From a virus, in IMG/VR virus record IMGVR_UViG_3300007963_000064, positions 1 through 21,412 of that record: a DNA stretch of 21,412 bases; one strand, 5' to 3'. Under the pieces are notes generated by a model, which saw only the letters and a list, made by a program, of their open reading frames with translations, ran no database searches and was not told where the DNA came from. Shown here piece by piece: positions 1 to 6,174 of this stretch. The translations under genes and the position numbers were made by a program. How positions within the stretch are numbered: the first letter of the stretch is position 1; every line of letters begins with the position of its first letter.

Positions 1-166
1 ACCCCTAGGGATACCCAACAGAACTAACTCTCGACTTTCCCGGCTTGCTTGTCCTTCGCCCCGGATGCTGCTTCAGCACAGACGTTATTGCGCGCCGTTC
101 GCATCGCTGTTTGGTTATGTGGGCCAGCTGATCGCCCCAGTGCTAATCCCCTTAGATTTCAGCACG

Positions 167-193
167 TTGTCATATTGTACGCTGTTCTATAAT
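167..193 (+). promoter_or_regulatory. Candidate sigma70-type promoter in leader
   Basis: TTGTCA at 167-172 (5 of 6 matches to the -35 consensus) is followed after 15 bases by a perfect TATAAT at 188-193. The spacer is shorter than the preferred 17. A transcript would start near 200 and run through a GCCCC/GGGGC hairpin at 214-232 before reaching the first gene about 520 bases on. Seen by eye only. Confidence 0.35.
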
Positions 194-459
194 GCCTCCA
201 GAAGTTGGGTTAAGCCCCGTTGATCGAGGGGCCAAGGTAATATGTCCTAGTACGTCTTGTCAAGCATGGACAACCTAGTTCATGTTCTCTGGTTGTGGTT
301 TGGGTCATCTTCTGGCTTAATAGTCGGGCCAGTGTTTCATCAGGTTTGACTGGCAAACTGAAACCAACGAACTCAAACTTTGCTGCATGGCTTCGCAGTA
401 TAAATATCAGCTAGAAAGAGAAATCCATGATAGGACCCAAGGCCGTCTGTCAAGCATGG

Positions 460-532
460 TCACCAATGGTGAACCGAAAGGGTAGATAAAAGGGTGAACC
501 GAGTAACCTAGTTGGTAGTACCTCTAGGTGAA
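460..532 (+). repeat. GGTGAA repeat cluster with inverted repeat
   Basis: TCACC-AAT-GGTGA (460-472) is a perfect 5-base inverted repeat with a 3-base centre. The hexamer GGTGAA occurs at 468, 493 and 527, and the first two copies extend to an identical decamer GGTGAACCGA spaced 25 bases apart. Such spacing is compatible with operator or iteron-like protein binding sites. No binding protein is encoded nearby that would identify the role. Confidence 0.4.
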
Positions 533-647
533 GGGTCTTTAATAGTAACCGGAGTAAACGTAACTTATTGATTTTACTGAGGATCTAAGTACCTAGAAAA
601 TGACGATCTACAGAAAGGAAGGCCGTTTTTCGCGGGGGGGTGGGGCG

Positions 648-687
648 TATAATATAGACACCTCAGAACATCTAGGGGTTATTCTGA
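648..687 (+). promoter_or_regulatory. Candidate -10 element plus operator-like inverted repeat
   Basis: A perfect TATAAT lies at 648-653, 68 bases before the first start codon, with no good -35 at the proper distance. Directly downstream, TCAGAA (663-668) and TTCTGA (682-687) form a perfect 6-base inverted repeat with a 13-base spacer. It lies where a transcript would begin, so it could be an operator or a leader hairpin. The position just upstream of the co-directional genes supports a regulatory role, but the -35 is missing. Confidence 0.35.
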
Positions 688-721
688 AAATTGGCGGGGG
701 GTATTTTTTTGGGGAGCAAGT

Positions 722-916
722 ATGGGGAATCAGGAGACGTCCGACTATCTAACTAGCGGGTTTAGCGACTGGCTTAAAACCGGCGAGTACCTGCAAAGCG
801 CTAACATGAGGAGCGCCATGCAGTTAGCTTTTCTGGCTGGTGTTAAGCACGGGGCAGAATACATCAAGGAGAAGGCTGAGAACGTCCCTCCACCAACGAA
901 CACCGAGTTACCCTAG
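722..916 (+). CDS. Small hypothetical phage protein (64 aa)
   Basis: First convincing gene of the array. ATG at 722 is preceded by GGGGAGCAAGT, a good Shine-Dalgarno with about 7 bases spacing; nearly the same leader occurs before the genes at 8181 and 10824. The product is soluble, mixed-charge, with a predicted helical centre rich in Ala, Met and Leu and a Pro/Thr tail. No signal peptide, membrane segment or known motif is seen. Its stop TAG (914-916) lies one base before the TTG used by the next gene, so the two are probably co-translated. Function unknown. Confidence 0.65.
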   Translation: MGNQETSDYLTSGFSDWLKTGEYLQSANMRSAMQLAFLAGVKHGAEYIKEKAENVPPPTNTELP

Positions 917-917
917 G

Positions 918-1313
918 TTGACCCTTACCTTGTCCCTAGAGTCGCCCATACACGCTGTCATTCGCTCAGCTGAAGAGATGTCCAAGCTGGTCCTGCAATG
1001 GCATGACCGGGGCATATTTAACGGCAAACCATTTCGCCTTACCTTGGCCAATCTCCGGGCCCCTCGCACCAGCTCACAAAACCGGAAGCTACACGCATTG
1101 TTCAGGGAGATCGCCAAGTACACGGGGTACTCCGAACGGGAAATAAAGGAATTAATAAAGGTTAGCTATGGGCCGGTTAAGCCGGTTAGTTTAAACGGCG
1201 AACAGAGGGCTATTGCAAAGCCAACTCACGAATATTCTATAGATGAGTTAAGCTGTCTCATAGAACGCTGTCACCAGATAGCGGCAGAAATTGGTTGCAC
1301 GGTGCGCCAATGA
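918..1313 (+). CDS. NinB/YbcN-like recombination protein
   Basis: 131-aa product. The central part has the RTSSQNRKLHAL pattern followed by a Lys/Glu-rich helical stretch. This resembles the R-S-x-x-QN-R-K-L/W signature of lambda NinB/YbcN-type recombination mediators, which bind single-stranded DNA and load or replace RecFOR-like functions. I chose TTG at 918, directly after the upstream stop. An in-frame GTG at 840 would overlap the previous gene heavily, and an ATG at 978 would drop a plausible N-terminal strand. No clear Shine-Dalgarno precedes 918, so translation may depend on coupling. The stop TGA overlaps the next ATG as ATGA. The family call rests on motif memory and is moderately sure. 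Confidence 0.6.
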   Translation: MTLTLSLESPIHAVIRSAEEMSKLVLQWHDRGIFNGKPFRLTLANLRAPRTSSQNRKLHALFREIAKYTGYSEREIKELIKVSYGPVKPVSLNGEQRAIAKPTHEYSIDELSCLIERCHQIAAEIGCTVRQ

Positions 1314-1507
1314 CATGGGAAAAGAAGATGGTTCCCCCGTTACCGATGGATCTGAACGAGAGACTAGATAGCATAGAGGCTAGGCTTTTATTTATAGAGA
1401 GGTGGATTTCCTCTTTGGTTGAGTCTATTGCAGAGGAAGAGTGCGAAGAGGTAATAGTTTTTGAGCCAGAGATAGACGTCTTTCGAGACAAGTCTAAAGA
1501 CAATTGA
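1310..1507 (+). CDS. Small acidic helical protein (65 aa)
   Basis: ATG at 1310 overlaps the TGA of the NinB-like gene as ATGA, the usual sign of translational coupling. An in-frame ATG at 1295 is possible but would lengthen the overlap. After a short Pro-containing start the protein is one amphipathic helix with heptad-like Leu/Ile spacing. A strongly acidic C-terminal half (several Glu/Asp runs) and a charged tail follow. It may be a small coiled-coil partner protein. No family recognised and no catalytic motif seen. Confidence 0.55.
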   Translation: MTWEKKMVPPLPMDLNERLDSIEARLLFIERWISSLVESIAEEECEEVIVFEPEIDVFRDKSKDN

Positions 1508-1531
1508 CCAATTGTGGGTACATGGGGTCGC

Positions 1532-1768
1532 ATGAGAAAGGATGAAAAGAACGCAGAGAAATACTGGGAAAGGCTAAAGCGGGAATTTGTTAATGGCTCT
1601 TACCAGAACAGCGGGGCTTACAGTTCCAGCTCGGTCCACCCACCCTTACGCAAATTACCACAGGAGAAAGAGCATGGGGCATTTAGTAAACCTAATTTGG
1701 TTTATTTGCCTAGCAGGTCTACCCGCAGCAGCGCTGTCGCAAGAGGTAAGCTCGACAAGGATAAGTGA
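1532..1768 (+). CDS. Doubtful small ORF overlapping the exported-protein gene
   Basis: 78-aa reading frame from ATG 1532; a GTG at 1514 in the same frame is an alternative. The first 30 residues are charged and helix-like (KYWERLKREF). The rest is Ser/Pro/Arg-rich and lies largely in the 95-base overlap with the next gene, where its composition looks like out-of-frame translation. The ribosome site is weak (GGGG shortly before the ATG). It fills an otherwise empty 166-base gap, which is its main support. It may be real with an ill-defined end, or no gene at all. Confidence 0.35.
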   Translation: MRKDEKNAEKYWERLKREFVNGSYQNSGAYSSSSVHPPLRKLPQEKEHGAFSKPNLVYLPSRSTRSSAVARGKLDKDK

Positions 1769-2729
1769 TTACGAATGGGAGTGCCAAGACGCAAGTGGCG
1801 CCCGCATCTCTGGTCACACCCGGCAGGACAAGGCATTCCAGCGCTGCTACAACGAGGCTCTGGACACCGGAGAGACTTTCCGGGTAGTTGGTGGTTCGTA
1901 CCGGGTCAAGGCATCGCAGCCAGAATCTGCTGAACTTATAACGCCGCTGCCCCCGGTTGCCGATGCGCAACCCCCAGAGGAATCAGTCCTGATCTCCTTC
2001 GGGCCGGAAGAGTCCCCAACCATATACCCGTCAGAAATATCTGTGTTATCGAGAGCCAACGTCCGGTGGGATATAACCTTTACCCTTGCTGATGTGGAAA
2101 CAATGCAGGGCTTGGCAAGCAGGGATGAACGAGGGCAAAGAGAAGGCGGCCACCTTACAGTATGGGTAGAGGGGGGTGTAGTGCATGTCCGCAACCAAGA
2201 CGTTGCCGGAGGGCGCCCATCCGTTAAGCTCACTTCAGCAACAGTCATTAAGGAAGACACTCAATATACAGCGACTATTATTATTTCCGATGCAGGCTTG
2301 GTTTTGCAGATCAACGGGGTAACTGAAGGCACCAGCAGTGTTGTATATCAGTTAGACAGGAACAACTTGCCGTTGGTGGTTGGAGCGAGTTGCACGATAT
2401 GTGACGAAAACCAAGGGCCGCATTACCCGGCAAGCGGCCCGGTAGAGCTTGAGATCTACGCCTTGGAAGTTCTCCCGGTCATAAACAGATCACTAATGCT
2501 TAGCTGGGTAGGGCCAACAGAGCGGGTTGACGGAACAGCGCTTGGGGTAAACGAAATAGCGACCTTTATTTTAAAAAAAGACAACGTAGAAATAGCGTCA
2601 GTAGATGGCGATGCGTGGCAGTTTGAGGTAACCAACCTTGACAATGGCAAGCATTGCTTTACGGTACAAGCTGTAGATATTCATGGACTTACATCCGAAA
2701 ACTCAAATATCGCTTGTAAAACTATCTAG
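1674..2729 (+). CDS. Exported LamG-like + fibronectin-III domain protein
   Basis: 351 aa. ATG 1674 is preceded by CAGGAG at 7 bases; the in-frame upstream ATG at 1587 would bury the signal sequence. Residues 1-22 form a typical signal peptide with a hydrophobic core and an Ala-rich end before QEV. Residues 30-80 form a small Cys-containing domain (C37, C58) and 85-120 a Pro/Glu linker. Residues 130-268 have the strand pattern of a LamG/concanavalin-like jelly roll (LTVWVEGGVVHV; then Y-T-A-T-I-I-I; L-Q-I-N-G-V; LVVGAS). Residues 269-351 look like a fibronectin III domain (LMLSWVGP, CFTVQAVD). Six Cys outside the signal peptide suggest disulfides after export. Probable carbohydrate-binding protein acting in the periplasm or outside the cell, possibly cell-surface modifying. 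Domain calls are from pattern; the role is inferred. Confidence 0.75.
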   Translation: MGHLVNLIWFICLAGLPAAALSQEVSSTRISDYEWECQDASGARISGHTRQDKAFQRCYNEALDTGETFRVVGGSYRVKASQPESAELITPLPPVADAQPPEESVLISFGPEESPTIYPSEISVLSRANVRWDITFTLADVETMQGLASRDERGQREGGHLTVWVEGGVVHVRNQDVAGGRPSVKLTSATVIKEDTQYTATIIISDAGLVLQINGVTEGTSSVVYQLDRNNLPLVVGASCTICDENQGPHYPASGPVELEIYALEVLPVINRSLMLSWVGPTERVDGTALGVNEIATFILKKDNVEIASVDGDAWQFEVTNLDNGKHCFTVQAVDIHGLTSENSNIACKTI

Positions 2730-2730
2730 C

Positions 2731-2746
2731 AAAGGAGCCGACCATT
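2731..2746 (+). promoter_or_regulatory. Strong ribosome site serving an apparent ATT start
   Basis: AAAGGAG at 2731-2737 is followed six bases later by ATT (2744-2746), which opens the frame of the metallophosphoesterase. That frame has no ATG, GTG, TTG or CTG between the upstream stop (2717-2719) and ATG 2870. A nearby GTG at 2748 is in another frame and meets a stop after 17 codons. The ribosome site therefore decides for the rare ATT start, or points to a base error there. Confidence 0.6.
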
Positions 2747-3868
2747 AGTGATTACGGCACAAACTGGAAGGACATTGATGATATCCGCAAAGGCGCTGTA
2801 ACTGACCGACAAAAAGAGTTACTTGACGCGATAGATAAGAATCCCACCTTTAACGATGTCTGCGACTTCATGGGCATTCGGACGGTCAACGGCCACGCCA
2901 TGCTTAACCGCATACGCAAGAACGCTGAAACAGCAGAAACCACGCTGGAGTTCTCGCCGCTACCTGATGACGATGTAGAGGTAACCCAGCTTTGGCAGTG
3001 GCGCAAAAAACAATACAAAAAAAAGAACGAGCATGAGCTGGCGCTAAAACTTCGGGATGTGCATGTAAAGACAGAGGGCGCCATAGGGATCCTTCACTTT
3101 GGTGACCCACACGTTGATGACGACGGCACTGATCTCGCTGCTATCGAGTACCACTGCCAGCTGGTAAGGCAGACCGATGGCTTGTTTGGTGCAAACATTG
3201 GGGACGTTCATAACAACTGGATCGGGCGCTTGTCCCGGCTCTATGGGGAACAGGCCACTAGCGCTGCACAAGCATGGAGAATGGCTGAATACTTCCTGCA
3301 CTTTTGCCCTGACACCGACCCGGCAAAGATGGCAGAAAACGAAAGGCAGCATCACTTACGCCACTGGTTGTATCTGATCGGTGGTAACCACGACTGTTGG
3401 TCGGGGGCTGGTGATCCATTCAAATGGATATTGCGCCAAGCTGATGCTGCTTATGAAGAAGCCTCATCCAGACTGGTCTTGAAGTTTCCAAACGGACGGG
3501 AATGCAGGATTAACGCCCGACACGATCACCGGGGAACTTCGCAATGGAACCCGGCGCACGGCGCGATGAAGGCCAGCCAGATGGGGTTCCACGATCACAT
3601 ACTTATTAATGGCCACAAACACACCTCTGGATATGGACTTATCAAAGACCCAGCTGGGGGCACTGTCAGTCACTGCATACAGGTAGGCAGTTATAAAATA
3701 CACGACAGGTTTGCTAAAGAACGCGGGTTCAGGGACCAGCATATCTCGCCGTCAGTGGTGACCATAATTGACCCGGACGCTACCGAGGTCGGGCTTGTGA
3801 CCGTGTTCCATGATGTAGAGGCAGCAGTTGATTACCTGACATGGAAGCGAGAACGCCATGCTGGGTAA
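2744..3868 (+). CDS. Calcineurin-like metallophosphoesterase with N-terminal helical (HTH-like) region
   Basis: 374 aa if read from ATT 2744; 332 aa from ATG 2870. The 42 codons before ATG 2870 read as protein (TDRQKELLDAI, TFNDVCDFMGI) and look like a helix-turn-helix, and the only good ribosome site precedes ATT. The catalytic domain has the metal-binding series of calcineurin-type phosphoesterases: GDPH (120-123), GD (153-154), GGNHD (213-217), an HDH pair (260-262) and GHKH (290-293). Such phage enzymes are usually annotated as Mre11/SbcD-like nucleases or DNA repair exonucleases; a phosphodiesterase on other substrates is possible. It lies between the exported protein and DUF3310 and overlaps the latter by 11 bases. 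Confidence 0.85.
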   Translation: MSDYGTNWKDIDDIRKGAVTDRQKELLDAIDKNPTFNDVCDFMGIRTVNGHAMLNRIRKNAETAETTLEFSPLPDDDVEVTQLWQWRKKQYKKKNEHELALKLRDVHVKTEGAIGILHFGDPHVDDDGTDLAAIEYHCQLVRQTDGLFGANIGDVHNNWIGRLSRLYGEQATSAAQAWRMAEYFLHFCPDTDPAKMAENERQHHLRHWLYLIGGNHDCWSGAGDPFKWILRQADAAYEEASSRLVLKFPNGRECRINARHDHRGTSQWNPAHGAMKASQMGFHDHILINGHKHTSGYGLIKDPAGGTVSHCIQVGSYKIHDRFAKERGFRDQHISPSVVTIIDPDATEVGLVTVFHDVEAAVDYLTWKRERHAG

Positions 3869-4118
3869 CAATAAAAACGGCAGCGTCTTGCTGTTTGGCG
3901 CTGCGTTTGAAAAACAGGTTGGCGGGTCTCACTATATGAAACAAGAGGCGCAACCTGTACACTATGCGGAAGCGAACGGGTTTGGGTATTGTGAAAGCAA
4001 TGCTCTTAAATATTTGACGCGACACCGGCAGCCCACCGGAAAAGGGCAAGAGGATCTGGAGAAGGCTATACATTCTTTAGAAATGGCAATCTCCATTTAC
4101 TACGATGAGAAAACATGA
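3858..4118 (+). CDS. DUF3310 family protein (SaV-like)
   Basis: 86 aa. It shows the DUF3310 layout: VGGSHY near residue 21, then Q-P-V-H-Y, E-A-N-G-F, the core helix NALKYLTRHR, and EDLEKAIHSLEM near the C-terminus. DUF3310 proteins are common small phage proteins of unsettled function, sometimes labelled nucleotide kinases without proof. The start overlaps the phosphoesterase stop by 11 bases, and the 3' end overlaps the next small gene by 14, so the three are likely co-translated. Confidence 0.85.
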   Translation: MLGNNKNGSVLLFGAAFEKQVGGSHYMKQEAQPVHYAEANGFGYCESNALKYLTRHRQPTGKGQEDLEKAIHSLEMAISIYYDEKT

Positions 4119-4275
4119 GGATAATGTAGAAGAACTGGAACAAAGGGTTTCGGATTTGCAAGATGAAATAGATCGCATAAAAAAAGAAGCAATAGAAAAG
4201 TCAGCTCAGGAACAAGCGATGATAGGGCAGCTTGCAATTAAGCGCATTGACAGTGACTACCCTGTTGACTTCTAA
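4105..4275 (+). CDS. 56-aa coiled-coil protein
   Basis: Short gene between DUF3310 and the terminase region. ATG at 4105 lies inside the 3' end of DUF3310 (14-base overlap); an ATG at 4115 is out of this frame. The product is almost wholly helical with heptad-like hydrophobic spacing (VEELEQRVSDLQDEIDRI) and many Glu/Lys pairs, ending in an acidic tail (DSDYPVDF). No membrane segment or signal is present, so it is not a spanin. The ribosome site is weak and coupling is probable. Function unknown; oligomerising helper protein is a guess. Confidence 0.6.
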   Translation: MRKHEDNVEELEQRVSDLQDEIDRIKKEAIEKSAQEQAMIGQLAIKRIDSDYPVDF

Positions 4276-4280
4276 TGGGG

Positions 4281-4302
4281 GCGGGCCGCCTGAAGGTGGT
4301 CC
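4281..4302 (+). other. Strong hairpin upstream of terminase genes
   Basis: Nine-base-pair stem (4281-4289 with 4294-4302, two G-T pairs) closed by a TGAA tetraloop. It sits six bases after the stop of the coiled-coil gene in the 125-base gap before terS. No T-run follows, so it is not a standard terminator. It could be an mRNA processing or stability element, or part of a packaging site. Confidence 0.4.
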
Positions 4303-4400
4303 GGTAATTTGCTCCCTGCGACCCGGCTACTGGATGGCGGCCCACTCAGGGCGGGGCAGATCTGACGCTATGCAGAGGCTACCCGAAAAGGAGTATATGA

Positions 4401-4796
4401 ATGCCAAGACCGCGTGGCAGCAGGAACAAGATAACGCAGAAGTGGCTGGACCAGATTGGCGCAAGCGGCCAAACTCCAGTCGAATTTTTGCTAGACAGGT
4501 TTCGTGATGAGGGTGAAGAATTATCAGTACGGATTGATTGCGCTAAAGCGGCGGCCCCGTATTGTCACCCGAAGATTATGGCCGTAGCCCATGCACACCT
4601 TACCGCCAAAGACGAAGAAACTGAATCTATCGGATTACCCCGTGTTTCTGCAATCCTTGACGAACTTATCGGAACCGGAATTACACGCGACGATGAGGCA
4701 TCTGTGTCGGACGGATCTGTACTTTCTACTGAGGTACGTCCTGAACCGACCGGACATAGAAAACCAGTGGTTGTTCGATCGAATCAGGGAAGTTGA
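4401..4796 (+). CDS. terS: Terminase small subunit (probable)
   Basis: 131 aa. AAGGAG at 4388-4393 lies 7 bases before ATG 4401. The N-terminus PRPRGSRNK and the following Q-I-G-A-S-G-Q-T-P-V-E-F-L-L helix, then CAKAAAPYCHPKI, are typical of a family of phage small terminases that recognise the packaging site and feed DNA to the large subunit. The last 67 residues run out of frame with terL. They are weakly conserved-looking (Ser/Thr/Pro/Arg-rich), and the protein may function with only its first 60-70 residues. The family call is supported both by motif and by position directly before terL. Confidence 0.75.
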   Translation: MPRPRGSRNKITQKWLDQIGASGQTPVEFLLDRFRDEGEELSVRIDCAKAAAPYCHPKIMAVAHAHLTAKDEETESIGLPRVSAILDELIGTGITRDDEASVSDGSVLSTEVRPEPTGHRKPVVVRSNQGS

Positions 4797-6174
4797 AGAA
4801 TCACCAGACGGACACTTAGACTTATGGGCGCGGGGGCATTATAAGTCTACGATCATTACTTACGCCAAAACCATACAGGATATTCTGTCCAGCCATGGCG
4901 AGGATCCGCTGTTTCACTGGCGCGGGGCCCAGCCGACTTTCTGCATATTTAGTCACACGCGACCAATCGCCAAAGCATTCTTGCGACAAATCAAGCAAGA
5001 GTTTCAGTACAACGAAAAGCTGAAAGACCTTTTTCCAGACATACTTTACGCGAGGCCGGAGATTGACAGCCCTAAGTGGTCGGAAGATATGGGGATTGTA
5101 GTTATTAGAAAAAGCAATCCAAAAGAGGCTACAGTTGAGGCGTGGGGTTTGGTAGACGGACAGCCTACTTCAAAACATTTTAACATTCTTGTATATGACG
5201 ACGTTGTGGTTCGCGCCTCTGTCAATACCCCCGACATGATTCAGAAAACCACAGAGATGTGGGAGCTATCTTTGAACCTTTGTTCAACGGTAGCTTGCGA
5301 GCGTTACATTGGAACGCGGTATCACTGGGCTGATACATGGCACCAGATAATGAAGAGGAACGCCGCAAAGCCAAGGATCTACCCCGGCACCGAAGACGGC
5401 ACCTTGACCGGCAAGCCTGTATTCCTGACGCAAGATGAATGGACGAAACGGGTAGAGCGAATGGGCCCCGTAACCGCAGCCAGCCAGCTTTGCCAAAACC
5501 CAAGCCGGGGAACTCAGGAAGGGTTCAGTCGCTCATGGATCATGCGTTTTGATGCAGCTGATGTGCGCAAACGCGGAACATGGAAGCAAATGAACCGCTA
5601 CCTGCTGGTAGATCCCGCCAACGAAAAGAAGCGACATTCAGACTGGACAGCCATCGGTGTGATCGGTTTGGGCCGTGACGGAAATTATTATTTGCTGGAT
5701 GGGTTAAGAGACAGGCTGAACCTAGACGAAAGGACTGAGGCGGTGTTTGAGATGCACCGCAAATGGGATCGCCCCCGCGTCGGCTATGAAAAATATGGAA
5801 AAGACTCAGACATCCAGCACATCGAATATGTGCAAAAAGAAAAAAACTACAGGTTCAACATTACGGAGTTGGGGGGTGGCCTGAAGAAAAATGATCGCAT
5901 TAGGCGTATGATTCCAGAGTTCAAGTCGGAAAGGTGGTGGCTGCCTGATGAAATTTGGCGCACAACCTACGACAAGAAAACAATCGAGCTGATTGATACT
6001 ATAATTGAAGAGGAGCTGCTGGCCTTTCCAGTTCCGGTGCATGACGATTTTATTGATATGATGTCGAGAGTCCATGACATGTCGCTGAGCTGGCCGCGCT
6101 TACATGATGTAGGGAACATTCGGGATCGCTATGGCGAGCCCAAAGATATTAACCGGAGCTTTATGAGTGCCTGA
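4591..6174 (+). CDS. terL: Terminase large subunit (packaging ATPase/nuclease)
   Basis: 527 aa from ATG 4591. Residues 40-87 include the adenine-side segment LYFLLRYVL and a degenerate Walker A, ARGHYKST (80-87). Walker B is ILVYDD (199-204). A C-terminal RNase H-like nuclease shows VDPA (D341), D351, a candidate Glu in VGYEKYG (E400) and HDDFIDMM (484-491). It drives DNA into the prohead and cuts concatemers. The start is uncertain: 4591 has no clear ribosome site, and GTG 4642, TTG 4657 and ATG 4693 are in frame. Even the latest leaves at least 104 bases overlap with terS. The 3' end overlaps the portal gene by 8 bases. Confidence 0.93.
   Translation: MHTLPPKTKKLNLSDYPVFLQSLTNLSEPELHATMRHLCRTDLYFLLRYVLNRPDIENQWLFDRIREVEESPDGHLDLWARGHYKSTIITYAKTIQDILSSHGEDPLFHWRGAQPTFCIFSHTRPIAKAFLRQIKQEFQYNEKLKDLFPDILYARPEIDSPKWSEDMGIVVIRKSNPKEATVEAWGLVDGQPTSKHFNILVYDDVVVRASVNTPDMIQKTTEMWELSLNLCSTVACERYIGTRYHWADTWHQIMKRNAAKPRIYPGTEDGTLTGKPVFLTQDEWTKRVERMGPVTAASQLCQNPSRGTQEGFSRSWIMRFDAADVRKRGTWKQMNRYLLVDPANEKKRHSDWTAIGVIGLGRDGNYYLLDGLRDRLNLDERTEAVFEMHRKWDRPRVGYEKYGKDSDIQHIEYVQKEKNYRFNITELGGGLKKNDRIRRMIPEFKSERWWLPDEIWRTTYDKKTIELIDTIIEEELLAFPVPVHDDFIDMMSRVHDMSLSWPRLHDVGNIRDRYGEPKDINRSFMSA

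Larger units (their letters stand above)
1..721. other. Non-coding leader region
   Basis: About 720 bases with no convincing gene on either strand. It holds short direct repeats (TGTCAAGCATGG at 258-269 and 448-459; AACCTAGTT at 272-280 and 505-513; GGTGAACCGA at 468-477 and 493-502). It has small perfect inverted repeats (66-78; 214-232; 460-472; 663-687) and eight CTAG tetramers. Two TATAAT hexamers are present at 188-193 and 648-653. G-runs at 634-645 and 694-701 flank the last promoter candidate. No tRNA-like T-loop was found. Lying before a co-directional gene array, it is most likely a phage control region (promoters, operators, possibly an origin). That role is inferred, not shown. Confidence 0.6.

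Noticed and set aside
24-104. Short open frame on the - strand (26 aa, open about 14 codons further upstream)
   Set aside because: No ribosome site, too short, and no other gene on this strand in the window.
65-223. 52-aa open frame in the leader (+ strand, open back to base 2)
   Set aside because: No ribosome site, odd composition, and the region shows repeats and promoter-like boxes rather than coding character.
1587-1673. N-terminal extension of the exported protein to ATG 1587
   Set aside because: It would place the signal peptide inside the chain; ATG 1674 has a good ribosome site.
4232-4507. 91-aa open frame across the gap before terS
   Set aside because: It crosses the hairpin and overlaps both the coiled-coil gene and terS out of frame; composition looks non-coding.
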